Assembly (NCBI RefSeq): GCF_000422925.1
Contig: NZ_AUGZ01000023.1
Location: 1-64,000, forward strand
From: Paludibacterium yongneupense DSM 18731
Lineage (GTDB): Bacteria > Pseudomonadota > Gammaproteobacteria > Burkholderiales > Chromobacteriaceae
Direction: 5' to 3'
DNA length: 64,000 bases
Part shown: one piece after another, positions 1 through 8,859 of the stretch
Position numbering within the stretch: the stretch's first letter is position 1
How the letters are laid out: each line of letters starts with the position of its first letter
The notes under the pieces: model-generated
Told to the model about the DNA's origin: nothing
Seen by the model: the letters and a program-made list of their open reading frames with translations, nothing else
Database searches by the model: none
Position numbers and translations under genes: made by a program

Positions 1-207
1 CGCCAGCTTGGCTTCAGCGGGCCAATCCTCGGCGCGATTCTTGTCTCCTGGCACTGCGGCTCCTCCGGCTTTGGCCTGTTTGCGCCAATTGTACAGAGTC
101 TGCTCGGAGAGACCTTCCTGACGTGCCAGCTCAGCCACGGTCATGTTGAAAGGCGGTAACAGCTTCTTGAGTAAGGCCTCACGGCGCTCAGGTGAATAAC
201 GTGCCAC
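1..207 (-). CDS. IS transposase OrfA-like protein, N-terminal part (cut by window edge)
   Basis: Sixty-nine codons are visible from a GTG start at 207, in frame to the window edge. The protein begins V/M-ARYSPERREALLKKLLPP and contains a helix-turn-helix of the Transposase_8/HTH_23 kind around residues 22-43 (TVAELARQEGLSEQTLYNWR), the DNA-binding half used by IS3/IS911-type elements. The catalytic DDE part would be encoded to the left, outside the window. The only nearby ATG (212) is in another frame, so GTG is taken as the start. The gene lies inside the IS that interrupts the integrase at 271-552. Confidence 0.75.
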   Translation of the reverse strand, partial: MARYSPERREALLKKLLPPFNMTVAELARQEGLSEQTLYNWRKQAKAGGAAVPGDKNRAEDWPAEAKLA

Positions 208-276
208 GACATGGATCTTTCACCGCCCCCGGATGATGAGTTGATTCGATCTGAAGATACGACAACTACCCTAACA
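1..276 (-). mobile_element. End of an insertion sequence (IS3-like), continuing beyond the left edge
   Basis: The IS boundary is inferred at 276. Reading on the minus strand, integrase coding sequence stops at this point and a new sequence begins TGTTAGGGTAGTTGTCG, a TG-starting terminus such as IS3-type elements use. About 70 bp further in, a transposase OrfA-like frame starts. The element runs off the left edge, so neither the other inverted repeat nor a target duplication can be seen. The family assignment is tentative; the insertion into the integrase gene is the solid part. Confidence 0.7.
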
Positions 277-552
277 CCGGGGGTCCTCTTTGCGTTGAGC
301 GTTAGGGTCGATTCCATCCAGAAGCAGGCGGCGTGCCTCGTCTCGCCTCTCCCTGGCCAGCTTCAAGGAAACGTCAGGGTAAACACCAAGGGCAAGGGTT
401 TGTTCTTTACCGGCCCAACGATAGCGAAAGCGCCAGTATTTACCGCCGTTGGAAAGGACGTAAAGCGTCAAGCCCATGCCATCAGACAGCTTCAAGGGTT
501 TCCCGTCTTCGCGAGGGACGGCTTTGTCGACCTGAAGCTTTGTGAGTGCCAT
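271..552 (-). pseudogene. P4-type tyrosine integrase, truncated by IS insertion
   Basis: This is a tyrosine recombinase of the phage P4/genomic-island class, reduced to its first 93 codons. MALTKLQVDKAVPREDGKPL followed by a WRFRYRWAGKEQTLALG block is the DUF4102 arm-binding domain. The core-binding and catalytic (R-H-R-Y) domains are absent. The reading frame ends in TGT TAG, and those two codons are the first six bases of the inserted IS, so the stop is supplied by the element. The ATG at 552 is chosen because family homology begins exactly there; an open extension further upstream (to 708) crosses the repeat region and has no family resemblance. The rest of the gene may lie beyond the IS. 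Confidence 0.85.
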
Positions 553-567
553 CGGGTGCCTGTGGAG

Positions 568-620
568 TGTGGGTACATTTTTTTGGGGGGGAGCAAAATG
601 TACCCTCAGATGTACCCACA
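568..620. repeat. Three GGGTACAT repeats upstream of the integrase (candidate arm-type sites)
   Basis: GGGTACAT occurs on the plus strand at 571-578 and on the minus strand at 598-605 and 610-617. The outer copies extend to a perfect 11-bp inverted repeat (568-578 with 610-620). They lie 16 to 68 bp upstream of the integrase ATG, where P4-like integrases bind arm-type sites that also cover their own promoter. Function is inferred from position and from the family. Confidence 0.6.
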
Positions 621-664
621 AATATTCCCGGCTCTGGCTGGGTGTGCCCGGACGCGCCGGAATG

Positions 665-699
665 AAAAAAACCCGCAGCGCCAATGGCGGTGCGGGTTT
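665..699 (-). terminator. Intrinsic terminator of lysS
   Basis: On the minus strand AAACCCGCA and TGCGGGTTT form the outer stem, with complementary CGCC/GGCG bases inside, and the 3' arm runs on into a stretch of T (complement of the A-run at 665-671). It starts about 30 bp after the lysS stop. Confidence 0.8.
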
Positions 700-727
700 C
701 GTGGACAAAACCGGACGGTGTCGGAGC

Positions 728-2218
728 TTATTCCGGGCGCATCTGCGGGAACAGGACCACGTCGCGGATGCTGGCCGAATCGGTCAGCAGCATGACCAGA
801 CGGTCGATGCCGATGCCGCAGCCGCCGGTGGGCGGCAGGCCGAACTCGAGCGCGCGCACGTAATCGGCGTCATAGTGCATGGCCTCGTCGTCGCCGGCTT
901 CCTTCTGCTGCACCTGCTGCATGAAGCGTGCGGCCTGGTCTTCCGGATCGTTCAACTCGGAGTAGCCGTTGGCGAGTTCGCGGCCGACCATGAACAGCTC
1001 GAAGCGTTCGGTGATGCCCGGCTTGCTGTCCGAGGCGCGCGCGAGCGGGGAGACTTCGATCGGGTAGTCGACGATGAAGGTCGGGTTCCACAACTTGGTC
1101 TCGGTGCATTCTTCGAACAGCGAGAATTGCAGCCCGCCTATGCCGTCGATCACCACCGGCTTGCCGCCGAGACGCACGATCTCGGCCTTCAGCCAGGCGC
1201 GATCGTGCAGTTGCTCGTCGCTGTATTCGGGGTTGTACTTCTTGATCGCTTCGACCACGGTCAGGCGCTCGAAGCGCGACAGGTCGACCGGCTTGCCCTG
1301 GTACTGGATGTGCAGTCCGCCCGTGGCCTGGCGGGCCACGCTCTGGATGATGCCTTCGGTCATTTCCATCATGCGATGGTAGTCCGCGTAGGCTTCGTAA
1401 AACTCCATCATGGTGAACTCGGGGTTGTGGCGCGTGCTCATCCCCTCGTTGCGGAAGCTGCGGTTGATCTCGAACACGCGTTCCAGGCCGCCGACCACCA
1501 GACGCTTCAGGTACAGTTCCGGCGCGATGCGCAGGTAGAGCGGCATGTCGAGTGCGTTGTGGTGGGTGACGAAAGGTTTGGCCGTGGCACCGCCAGGGAT
1601 CGGGTGCATCATCGGCGTTTCCACTTCAAGATACTGTTCGCCGACCATATAGCTGCGCACGCCCTGCACGATCTGCGAACGCTTGGCGAAGACGTCGCGC
1701 GAGTACTCGTTCATGATCAGGTCGAGATAACGCTGGCGATATTTCTGTTCCTGATCGGTCAGGCCGTGGAATTTCTCCGGCAACGGACGCAGGCTCTTCA
1801 CCAGCAGGCGGATGGAACTGGCCTTGATGGTCAATTCGCCGGTGCGGGTGATGAACAGGGTGCCGCTGATGGCGACGATGTCGCCCATGTCCCAGCGCTT
1901 GAATTCATCGTGGCTGTCGCTGCCGACGCCATCGTTGGCGATATAGGCCTGAATGCGGCCGCTGCCGTCCTGCAGCGTCGCGAAGCTCGCTTTGCCCATC
2001 ACACGTTTAAGCATCATCCGGCCGGCGACGGCTACCTCGATCTGCTCGGCTTCCAGCCCTTCTTTCCCGTCGTACTTGGCGTGCAGTTCGCGCGCGAAAT
2101 GGCTGCGTTTGAAGTCGTTGGGGAAAGCGATACCTTTTTCGCGGATGGCTTTCAGCTTCTGGCGGCGTTCCGCCACGATCTGGTTTTCGTCCTGGCTCAG
2201 AGATGTGTGTTCAGACAT
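728..2218 (-). CDS. lysS: Lysyl-tRNA synthetase, class II
   Basis: Charges tRNA-Lys with lysine in the cytoplasm. The 496-residue product has the usual class II length. An N-terminal OB-fold (about residues 55-150) is followed by the catalytic core: motif 1 near [19 protein letters not shown], motif 2 [20 protein letters not shown], and C-terminal motif 3 [15 protein letters not shown]. The ATG at 2218 is preferred over the in-frame GTG at 2224 because a TTGGAG ribosome site sits five bases before the ATG. The gene follows prfB in the same direction, a very common bacterial order, with a hairpin between them and an intrinsic terminator after it. Confidence 0.97.
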   Translation of the reverse strand: MSEHTSLSQDENQIVAERRQKLKAIREKGIAFPNDFKRSHFARELHAKYDGKEGLEAEQIEVAVAGRMMLKRVMGKASFATLQDGSGRIQAYIANDGVGSDSHDEFKRWDMGDIVAISGTLFITRTGELTIKASSIRLLVKSLRPLPEKFHGLTDQEQKYRQRYLDLIMNEYSRDVFAKRSQIVQGVRSYMVGEQYLEVETPMMHPIPGGATAKPFVTHHNALDMPLYLRIAPELYLKRLVVGGLERVFEINRSFRNEGMSTRHNPEFTMMEFYEAYADYHRMMEMTEGIIQSVARQATGGLHIQYQGKPVDLSRFERLTVVEAIKKYNPEYSDEQLHDRAWLKAEIVRLGGKPVVIDGIGGLQFSLFEECTETKLWNPTFIVDYPIEVSPLARASDSKPGITERFELFMVGRELANGYSELNDPEDQAARFMQQVQQKEAGDDEAMHYDADYVRALEFGLPPTGGCGIGIDRLVMLLTDSASIRDVVLFPQMRPE

Positions 2219-2244
2219 AGTCACTCCAATAGCTTCGATAAAGC

Positions 2245-2268
2245 AGGCGGGGGACGAAGCCCCCGCCT
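2245..2268 (-). terminator. Hairpin between prfB and lysS (weak terminator or attenuator)
   Basis: AGGCGGGG and CCCCGCCT form a strong GC-rich stem in the 73-bp gap after the prfB stop. On the minus strand only three T follow (GCTTTA), so it may end part of the prfB transcripts rather than all of them. Confidence 0.55.
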
Positions 2269-2291
2269 AAAAAGTCCGGGTCTGGCCCGCG

Positions 2292-3399
2292 CTAGACGCC
2301 CTGTTTCAGGCTGGCCTGGATAAAGCCGTCCAGATCGCCGTCCATCACCGATTTGAGGTTGCCGACTTCGAAGCCGGTACGCAGATCCTTGATCCGCGAC
2401 TGGTCGAAGACATAAGAACGGATCTGGTGACCCCAGCCCACGTCGGTCTTGGTGTCTTCCAGCGCCTGCTTCGCTTCGTTGCGCATTTTCAGCTCGCGCT
2501 CGTACAGCTTGGCGCGCAGCATCTGCATTGCCTCGTCGCGGTTGCGGTGCTGCGAACGGTCGTTCTGGCACTGCACCACGATGCCGGTCGGGTTGTGGGT
2601 GATACGCACAGCCGAGTCGGTTTTGTTGATGTGCTGGCCGCCGGCCCCGGAGGCGCGGTAGGTGTCGACGCGCAGGTCGGCCGGGTTGATGTCGATGACG
2701 AAGGAGTCGTCGACTTCCGGATAGACGAATACGGACGAGAACGAGGTATGGCGCCGGGCATTGGAGTCGAAAGGCGAGACGCGAACCAGGCGGTGTACGC
2801 CGGTTTCCGTGCGCAGCAGGCCATAGGCGTAGTCGCCTTCGATTTTCAGAGTGGCGCTGCTGATGCCGGCGACTTCGCCTTCGGACTCTTCCAGAACCTC
2901 GACCTTGAAGCCGCGGCGTTCGGCGTAGCGCGTATACATGCGCAACAGCATGCCGGCCCAGTCCTGGGCCTCGGTGCCCCCGGCGCCGGCCTGGATATCC
3001 AGGAAGCAGGGGCGCGGGTCCATCGGGTCGTTGAACATGCGGCGGAATTCGAGTTGTTCGACTTCGGCGGCAACGCCGTCGATATCGGCCTGCACCGCGA
3101 GTATGGTGTCGTCGTCTTCTTCGCTGCGGCCCATTTCGAACAGCTCGCGGCAGTCGGCTATCGTGCCTTCGATGCGATCGAGCACCAGCACGACGTCTTC
3201 AAGCTGCTTGCGTTCGCGTCCCAGGTCCTGGGCACGCTTGGGGTCGTTCCAGATTTCCGGGTCTTCGTTCAGGCGTACAACTTCTTCCAGGCGGTCTCTT
3301 TTGCCATCGTAGTCAAAGATACCCCCGAATGTCGGTGGCACGGGATGCCAGGTCGTCCATCCTGGCGGCGATCTGATTGAGGATTTCGACTTCCATCAT
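2292..3399 (-). CDS. prfB: Peptide chain release factor 2, with programmed +1 frameshift
   Basis: RF2 recognises UGA and UAA stop codons and triggers peptide release on the ribosome. It is encoded in two overlapping frames: 28 codons from ATG 3399 ([20 protein letters not shown]...) end at an in-frame TGA (3315-3313), and a +1 shift at CTT-TGA-C continues as [13 protein letters not shown] for 340 more residues, giving 368 in total, close to the usual 365. The peptidyl-hydrolysis GGQ ([16 protein letters not shown]) and the stop-codon-reading SPF tripeptide ([12 protein letters not shown]) are intact. A GGAG ribosome site precedes the ATG. RF2 level controls the shift, the known autoregulation of this gene. 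lysS follows. Confidence 0.97.
3312..3327 (-). promoter_or_regulatory. prfB +1 recoding site
   Basis: The minus strand reads CGGGGGTATCTTTGAC: an internal Shine-Dalgarno-like GGGGG three bases before the slippery CTT, then TGA and C. This matches the conserved bacterial prfB frameshift signal apart from its first base. Confidence 0.95.
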
Positions 3400-3461
3400 G
3401 TGTATTGACTCCAATGAATTCAGGGTAGGGCGTCGCCAAGCAGGCGCCGCCGTGGAAACAC

Positions 3462-3486
3462 AAAAAGCGCACCCGCAGGGTGCGCT
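3462..3486 (-). terminator. Intrinsic terminator of mdh
   Basis: On the minus strand AGCGCACCC / GGGTGCGCT closes on a short CTGC-type loop and is followed by TTTTTG. It lies about 50 bp after the mdh stop. Confidence 0.85.
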
Positions 3487-3537
3487 CGGCAGTGTGCCGT
3501 CGCCGCGAACGGCGACGGCCGGACCAATTTCTGCGAA

Positions 3538-4518
3538 TCAGCCGAGAAGCGGCGCGATGGTCGCGCGTTCTTCTTCCAGCTCGGCCAGGGTCAGATTCAT
3601 GCGCTCGCGGCTGAACGCATCGATTTCAAGACCTTGCACGATTCTATACTCGCCATTCTCGCATACAACCGGGAAGCCGTACATCACGCCGGCCGGAATC
3701 CCGTAGGAGCCGTCGGAGGGGATCCCCATGGTGACCCATTGACCGTTGCTGCCCAGCCACCAGTCGCGGATGTGGCAGATGGCGGCGTTGGCGGCCGATG
3801 CCGCCGACGAGAGTCCGCGCGCCTCGATCACCGCGGCGCCGCGCTTGCCCACGGTGGGCAGGAAGATATCGCGATTCCAGGCTTCGTCATCGATCTGTGC
3901 CTTGACGCTCACGCCGTCGGCAGAGGCAAAGCGGTAGTCGGCGTACATCGTCGGGGAGTGATTGCCCCATACCGCCAGTTTTTCGATCGACGCGACCGGC
4001 TTGCCCACTTTCTGGGCGATCTGGGTCAGCGCGCGGTTGTGGTCGAGCCGCAACATGGCGGTGAATTGGCGGTTGTCGAGGTCGGGTGCGCTCTTCATCG
4101 CGATATACGCGTTGGTGTTGGCCGGGTTGCCCACGACCAGCACCTTGACCTTGCGGTCGGCGTGATCGTTGAGCGCCTTGCCCTGTACTGTGAAGATGGC
4201 GCCGTTGGCTTCCAGCAAGTCCTTGCGTTCCATCCCCTTGGAGCGCGGGCGCGAGCCGACCAGAATCGCGATATTGACCCCCTTGAACGCCACGTTCGGA
4301 TCGTCGCTGGCGGTGACTGCGGTCAACAGCGGAAACGCACAGTCTTCCAGCTCCATGATCACGCCTTTGAGCGCGGCCTGGGCTTGCGGCAGATCGAGCA
4401 GTTGCAGGATGACGGGCTGGTCGTGGCCCAGCATGTCGCCACTGGCAATTCGAAACAGCAGACTGTAGCCGATCTGGCCTGCCGCGCCGGTTACGGCGAC
4501 GCGAACGGGTTGTTTCAT
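3538..4518 (-). CDS. mdh: Malate dehydrogenase (NAD-dependent, type 2)
   Basis: Interconverts malate and oxaloacetate with NAD, the last step of the TCA cycle. The 326-residue product begins with the Rossmann glycine motif [10 protein letters not shown], followed by VVGNPANTN around residue 130 and the catalytic [12 protein letters not shown] near 185-200; this is the lactate/malate dehydrogenase group found in beta- and gammaproteobacteria and in cytosolic eukaryotic MDH. AAGGAG lies seven bases before the ATG. It is transcribed away from the GntR gene and the sdh-suc cluster, whose shared upstream region carries a 14-bp palindrome, and ends at its own terminator. Confidence 0.96.
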   Translation of the reverse strand: MKQPVRVAVTGAAGQIGYSLLFRIASGDMLGHDQPVILQLLDLPQAQAALKGVIMELEDCAFPLLTAVTASDDPNVAFKGVNIAILVGSRPRSKGMERKDLLEANGAIFTVQGKALNDHADRKVKVLVVGNPANTNAYIAMKSAPDLDNRQFTAMLRLDHNRALTQIAQKVGKPVASIEKLAVWGNHSPTMYADYRFASADGVSVKAQIDDEAWNRDIFLPTVGKRGAAVIEARGLSSAASAANAAICHIRDWWLGSNGQWVTMGIPSDGSYGIPAGVMYGFPVVCENGEYRIVQGLEIDAFSRERMNLTLAELEEERATIAPLLG

Positions 4519-4668
4519 GTGACTCTCCTTGTCGTATGGTGTCGCAGCCCTGTCAGTACCGTTGGTGTAGTCCTGATTTATTCATTTCGCAAGCGTTGTC
4601 AGGGCGTCGGATTACGCCTGTGAAATGATTATGACGCGCGGCCGATGAAAAAAACAACCATGTCTTGT

Positions 4669-4682
4669 GTCTTATATAAGAC
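4669..4682. promoter_or_regulatory. Perfect palindrome in the mdh-gntR intergenic region, candidate GntR operator
   Basis: GTCTTATATAAGAC is a perfect 14-bp palindrome 43 bp before the gntR ATG and 150 bp before the mdh ATG. Such AT-centred dyads are typical binding sites of GntR-family regulators. The assignment to the adjacent regulator is inferred from position. Confidence 0.6.
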
Positions 4683-4724
4683 TGACCTTTACGCTTGATT
4701 TTTTTGGTGTTACAACAGAAAGCG

Positions 4725-5462
4725 ATGAACACGAACCCGCTGCGGCGCCAGCCGCTTTATGCCCAGATCAAGTCCCGGCTCTTGCTGCGCATCGGCGCGG
4801 GCGAATGGTCGTCGACCGAGCCGCTGCCCAGCGAGTGGGAGCTGGCGTCCGAAATGGCCGTCAGCCAAGGAACGGTGCGTAAAGCGCTCAACGATCTGGT
4901 CGCGGCCGGGGTGCTTTTCCGGCAGCAGGGGCGCGGCACGTTTGTCGCCGATCCGGTTGACGACTGGGGGCGGGCGGCCCTGGTTTTTCCCGGCGATTTC
5001 GAAGGAAAACCCGAGCCGCTGGCGCAGGAACTGCTCAGTTGTTCGCGTGTCCATGCCGGAGAAGATGTAGCGCGGGCGCTACAGATTCGACGCGGGGCTC
5101 CCTTGTTTCGCGTTCGTCTGCTGTGGAGACAGCGATCGCAGGTGGCTGCGCTGGACGACGCCTACCTGCCCGAAGAGGCATTCGAAGGCATGGACGCGCG
5201 CTGGATCCGTCAGAGCGGCGGCGTGTACGCCACCCTGCAGCGCCGTTTTGGCGTACGCGTCCGTATCGGCTCCGAGCAGATGCAGGCGGCGAGCCTGCCG
5301 CGCGAAGAAGCCGGCATGCTGGGCGCGATGGCGGAACAGCCGGTGCTGGTGGTGTTGCGGCTCACGCATTCGATGGACGGCATGCCGGTTGAATGGCGCC
5401 AGCGCTTCTGCCTGACCGGCAAGTCGGCCTACTCCTGCGGCGCCTTGTGCGCTGCAGTATAG
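4725..5462 (+). CDS. GntR/HutC-family transcriptional regulator
   Basis: A 245-residue regulator. The N-terminal winged helix (about residues 5-75) has the GntR signature LYAQIKSRLLLRIGAGEW...PLPSEWELASEMAVSQGTVRKALNDLVAAGVLFRQQGRGTFV. The C-terminal part (about 95-240) resembles a UTRA ligand-binding domain of HutC type. It sits between divergent mdh and the sdh-gltA-odh-suc genes, so control of TCA genes by an organic acid is the natural inference; the ligand cannot be read from the sequence. The ATG at 4725 is preferred to an upstream TTG (4695) because domain homology begins soon after it, although no strong ribosome site is seen. Confidence 0.88.
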   Translation: MNTNPLRRQPLYAQIKSRLLLRIGAGEWSSTEPLPSEWELASEMAVSQGTVRKALNDLVAAGVLFRQQGRGTFVADPVDDWGRAALVFPGDFEGKPEPLAQELLSCSRVHAGEDVARALQIRRGAPLFRVRLLWRQRSQVAALDDAYLPEEAFEGMDARWIRQSGGVYATLQRRFGVRVRIGSEQMQAASLPREEAGMLGAMAEQPVLVVLRLTHSMDGMPVEWRQRFCLTGKSAYSCGALCAAV

Positions 5463-5657
5463 AAGCTGCTATTCGACCGGCCGAAGCAGGAATATTTGCT
5501 AGAATTCAGTAGTCATATTGCTGGTGGGGGATTTCAGCAATGTGGCATGCCGGGAGCGTAAACCGCCCGCGATCAGAAAAGAGGCGGTTGCGCTGTGGGG
5601 CTTGACGTCACGAGCCCGTTAGAACCGACTGGTTCACAAACATCCAAGGAAAGCCAT

Positions 5658-6032
5658 ATGCAGAAGCAACGCCCGAAATACCTGGATCTGGGCAAGATCA
5701 GGCTGCCGGTGCCCGGCATCGTCTCGATCCTGCACCGGGCCAGCGGAGTGGCCTTGTTCTTTTCCATTCCGCTGCTGATTTATCTCTTGCACGGTTCATT
5801 GTCCTCGGCCGACTCTTTCGAGACCTATCGCGCCGTCGTCGCCTTTCCGCTGGTCAAACTGATACTGCTCGGCTTGTTGTGGGCTTTTCTGCATCACGCC
5901 TGTGCCGGTATCCGCTTTCTGTTCCTCGACATGCACCACGGCCTGGAACTCGCGACCGCCCGCGCCACGGCCAAGACCGTGCTGGCGGCGAGCATCGCCC
6001 TGACTGTGATCGTGGGAGTGTCGCTATGGTGA
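5658..6032 (+). CDS. sdhC: Succinate dehydrogenase cytochrome b556 subunit
   Basis: Membrane anchor of complex II that with SdhD binds heme b and ubiquinone. The 124-residue protein starts MQKQRPKYLDLGKIRLPVPGIVSILHRASGV, the conserved SdhC entry with the SILHRxSG ubiquinone-site motif, and has three membrane segments (about 30-50, 62-85, 103-123). The heme-ligand histidine lies in FLHHACAGIRFLFLDMHHG. AAGGAAAG precedes the ATG at 5658; the frame stays open upstream but without homology. It overlaps sdhD by seven bases. Confidence 0.94.
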   Translation: MQKQRPKYLDLGKIRLPVPGIVSILHRASGVALFFSIPLLIYLLHGSLSSADSFETYRAVVAFPLVKLILLGLLWAFLHHACAGIRFLFLDMHHGLELATARATAKTVLAASIALTVIVGVSLW

Positions 6033-6370
6033 ACCGCATTGTCGTCGGCGCGCACTACGGCTTGCGCGACTGGCTGCTGCAACGCATGACCGCCGTGGTC
6101 ATGCTGGTCTACACGCTGGCTCTGGTACTGTTGTTGCTGGTGTTGCCGTCGGGTTACGAAACCTGGAAGGCGCTGTTTGCGCAGACTTGGGTTCAGGTGC
6201 TGACCCAGACCACTGTACTGGCCCTGTTGCTGCATGCCTGGGTCGGCATGCGTGATCTGTGGATGGACTATGTGACGAGTGCGGGCGTCCGCCTTCTGCT
6301 GCATACGTTCACCGTGGTGTGGCTGGTTGCCTGTTTCATTTATTCCGTCAAAGTAGTCTGGGGGCTGTGA
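6026..6370 (+). CDS. sdhD: Succinate dehydrogenase membrane anchor subunit
   Basis: Second membrane subunit of complex II. The 114 residues begin MVNRIVVGAHYGLRDWLLQRMTAVVM, with the GLRDWLLQR entry of proteobacterial SdhD, and hold three membrane helices (about 19-43, 54-75, 88-110). LHAWVGMRDLWMDY carries the conserved histidine and the ubiquinone-site Asp-Tyr. The ATG lies inside the last codons of sdhC and the stop overlaps the sdhA start by one base, showing translational coupling in the sdhCDAB operon. Confidence 0.94.
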   Translation: MVNRIVVGAHYGLRDWLLQRMTAVVMLVYTLALVLLLLVLPSGYETWKALFAQTWVQVLTQTTVLALLLHAWVGMRDLWMDYVTSAGVRLLLHTFTVVWLVACFIYSVKVVWGL

Positions 6371-8136
6371 TGGGTGTGCCTGTTCGTCGTTTCGATGCAG
6401 TCATCGTAGGGGGCGGCGGCGCGGGTTTGCGCGCGGCGCTGCAATTATCCGAATCCGGCCTCAAGACCGCGGTTCTGTCCAAGGTATTCCCGACCCGTTC
6501 GCACACGGTGGCGGCGCAGGGCGGCATTTCCGCCTCGCTGGGCAATGTGCAGGAAGACCACTGGGAATGGCATATGTACGACACCGTCAAGGGGTCGGAC
6601 TGGTTGGGGGACCAGGATGCCATCGAGTATATGTGTCGCAAGGCGCCGGAGGCCGTGATCGAGCTCGAGCACTTCGGCATGCCGTTCGACCGTCTGGAAA
6701 ACGGCAAGATCTATCAACGCCCGTTCGGCGGCCATACCCAGCACAACGGCAAGACGCCGGTGCAACGCGCCTGTGCCGCGGCCGATCGTACCGGCCATGC
6801 CATGTTGCATACGCTCTACCAGCGCAATGTGCGTGCGAATACCCAGTTTTTCGTCGAGTGGATGGCGCTGGACCTGATTCGCGATGCCGATGGCGACGTC
6901 GTCGGGGTGACGGCGCTGGAGATGGAAACCGGCGAGATCTACATCTTTCACGCCAAGGCGGTGCTGTTTGCCACGGGCGGCGCCGGCCGCATCTATTCGG
7001 CGTCGACCAATGCCTTCATCAACACCGGCGACGGTCTGGGCATGGCGGTGCGCGCCGGCCTGCCGCTTGAGGACATGGAGTTCTGGCAGTTCCATCCGAC
7101 CGGCGTTGCCGGTGCCGGGGTTCTGATCACCGAAGGGGTGCGCGGCGAGGGCGGCATTCTGCTCAACGCAGACGGCGAGCGCTTCATGGAGCGCTATGCT
7201 CCCAATCTGAAGGACCTGGCCCCGCGCGATTTCGTTTCGCGCTCGATGGAACTGGAAGTGCTGGAAGGGCGCGGCTGCGGTCCGCACAAGGACTACGTGC
7301 TGCTCAAGCTCGACCATCTTGGCCCCGACATCATCAATCAGCGCCTGCCGGGTATCCGTGAAATTGCGATCAAGTTTGCTGGCGTCGATCCGATCAAGGA
7401 TCCGATTCCGGTCATTCCGACCTGTCATTACATGATGGGCGGGATTCCGACCAACTGGCGCGGCGAAGTCGTCATGCCCAAGGGCGGCGATCCCGAGTCC
7501 CGCGTCAACGGCTTTTACGCCGCCGGCGAGTGCGCGTGCGCCTCGGTGCACGGCGCCAACCGCCTCGGCACCAACTCGCTGCTCGATCTGGTGGTCTTCG
7601 GCAAGTCGGCCGGCGACCATATGATTGACTATATCCGTGGCGAAATGCCCGACTGGAAGCCGTTGCCGGCCGATGCGGCCGGCCCGTCGCTCGCGCGCAT
7701 CGCGCGCCTCGACAACCAGACCGGCGGCGAAGACGTGGCCGAGGTGAGGGCGGCCATGCAGCGCACCGTACAGTCGCGGGCAGGGGTGTTCCGCAACGCC
7801 GCCAATATGGCGCTGGGGGTCGAAGAGATCGCCGCTGTCGCCGAGCGCGCCAAGTTCACGCAGATCAAGGACAAGTCCAAGGTGTTCAACACCGCGCGCA
7901 CCGAGGCGCTGGAGCTGGACAATCTGATCGAGATCGCGGTGGCCACCCTGGTGGCGGCCGATGGGCGCAAGGAGTCGCGCGGCGCCCACGCTCACGACGA
8001 CTTCCCGCATCGCGATGACGAAAACTGGATGAAGCATTCGCTGTTCTTCGGCGAAGGGCGCCGGATGGAATACAAGCCGGTGCATACCCGCCCGCTGACG
8101 GTGGACTATATTCCGCCGAAAGAGCGCACCTTCTGA
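6370..8136 (+). CDS. sdhA: Succinate dehydrogenase flavoprotein subunit
   Basis: Oxidises succinate to fumarate and passes electrons to the iron-sulfur subunit. The 588-residue product has the dinucleotide motif VIVGGGGAGLRAAL at 11-24, the covalent-FAD histidine in TRSHTVAAQGG (His45), and the active-site regions GGHTQHNGKTPVQRACAAADRTGHAM and HGANRLGTNSLLDLVVFG. Length and end (ending YIPPKERTF, a common SdhA-type end) match the family. The start overlaps the sdhD stop (TGATG). The flavinylation factor SdhE is encoded two genes downstream. Confidence 0.97.
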   Translation: MGVPVRRFDAVIVGGGGAGLRAALQLSESGLKTAVLSKVFPTRSHTVAAQGGISASLGNVQEDHWEWHMYDTVKGSDWLGDQDAIEYMCRKAPEAVIELEHFGMPFDRLENGKIYQRPFGGHTQHNGKTPVQRACAAADRTGHAMLHTLYQRNVRANTQFFVEWMALDLIRDADGDVVGVTALEMETGEIYIFHAKAVLFATGGAGRIYSASTNAFINTGDGLGMAVRAGLPLEDMEFWQFHPTGVAGAGVLITEGVRGEGGILLNADGERFMERYAPNLKDLAPRDFVSRSMELEVLEGRGCGPHKDYVLLKLDHLGPDIINQRLPGIREIAIKFAGVDPIKDPIPVIPTCHYMMGGIPTNWRGEVVMPKGGDPESRVNGFYAAGECACASVHGANRLGTNSLLDLVVFGKSAGDHMIDYIRGEMPDWKPLPADAAGPSLARIARLDNQTGGEDVAEVRAAMQRTVQSRAGVFRNAANMALGVEEIAAVAERAKFTQIKDKSKVFNTARTEALELDNLIEIAVATLVAADGRKESRGAHAHDDFPHRDDENWMKHSLFFGEGRRMEYKPVHTRPLTVDYIPPKERTF

Positions 8137-8154
8137 CCGGCCCGGAGACCAGAC

Positions 8155-8859
8155 ATGGCAACCATTCGTTTTTCGATCTACCGCTACAACCCCGAGGCCG
8201 ATGCCAAGCCGTATATGCAGGACTACGAGATCGAGCTCGGGCCCAAGGACATCAAGCTGCTCGATGTCATCAACAAGCTGAAGGCGATGGACGACACCCT
8301 GTCCTTCCGTCGTTCCTGTCGCGAAGGCATCTGCGGTTCGGATGCCATGAATATCAACGGCAAGAACGGGCTCGCCTGCATCACTAATGTCGCCGACCTG
8401 TCGCAGCCGGTGACGCTGCGTCCGTTGCCCGGTCTGCCGGTCATACGCGACCTCATCGTCGACATGACGCAGTTTTTCAAGCAGTACCACTCGATCAAGC
8501 CGTATGTGATCAATGACAGCCCGCGTCCCGAGCGCGAGCGTTTGCAGTCTCCGGAGCAACGCAAGGAGCTCGACGGCCTGTACGAATGCATTTTGTGCGC
8601 ATGCTGCTCGACCTCCTGCCCGTCGTTCTGGTGGAATCCGGACAAGTTCGTCGGTCCGGCCGGTCTGCTCGCCGCCTACCGCTTCATCGCCGACACCCGC
8701 GATGAAGCGACCAGCGAACGGCTGGACAATCTGGAGGATCCTTATCGCCTGTTCCGTTGCCACACCATCATGAATTGCGTCGACGTCTGCCCGAAGCATC
8801 TGAATCCGACCCGGGCCATCGGCAAGATCAAGGACTTGATGGTCAAGCGCGCGATATGA
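8155..8859 (+). CDS. sdhB: Succinate dehydrogenase iron-sulfur subunit
   Basis: Carries electrons from SdhA to ubiquinone. The 234-residue protein has the plant-type [2Fe-2S] region CREGICGSDAM...C (Cys55, Cys60, Cys75, with Asp63 at the usual non-cysteine position), then the ferredoxin-like motifs CILCACCSTSCPSFWWN and CHTIMNCVDVCPKHLNP for the [4Fe-4S] and [3Fe-4S] clusters. Its last four bases overlap the sdhE start codon (ATGA). Confidence 0.97.
   Translation: MATIRFSIYRYNPEADAKPYMQDYEIELGPKDIKLLDVINKLKAMDDTLSFRRSCREGICGSDAMNINGKNGLACITNVADLSQPVTLRPLPGLPVIRDLIVDMTQFFKQYHSIKPYVINDSPRPERERLQSPEQRKELDGLYECILCACCSTSCPSFWWNPDKFVGPAGLLAAYRFIADTRDEATSERLDNLEDPYRLFRCHTIMNCVDVCPKHLNPTRAIGKIKDLMVKRAI

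Noticed and set aside
6445-8799. Long minus-strand open frame opposite sdhA/sdhB
   Set aside because: Antisense shadow of sdhA and sdhB with low-complexity composition and no ribosome site.
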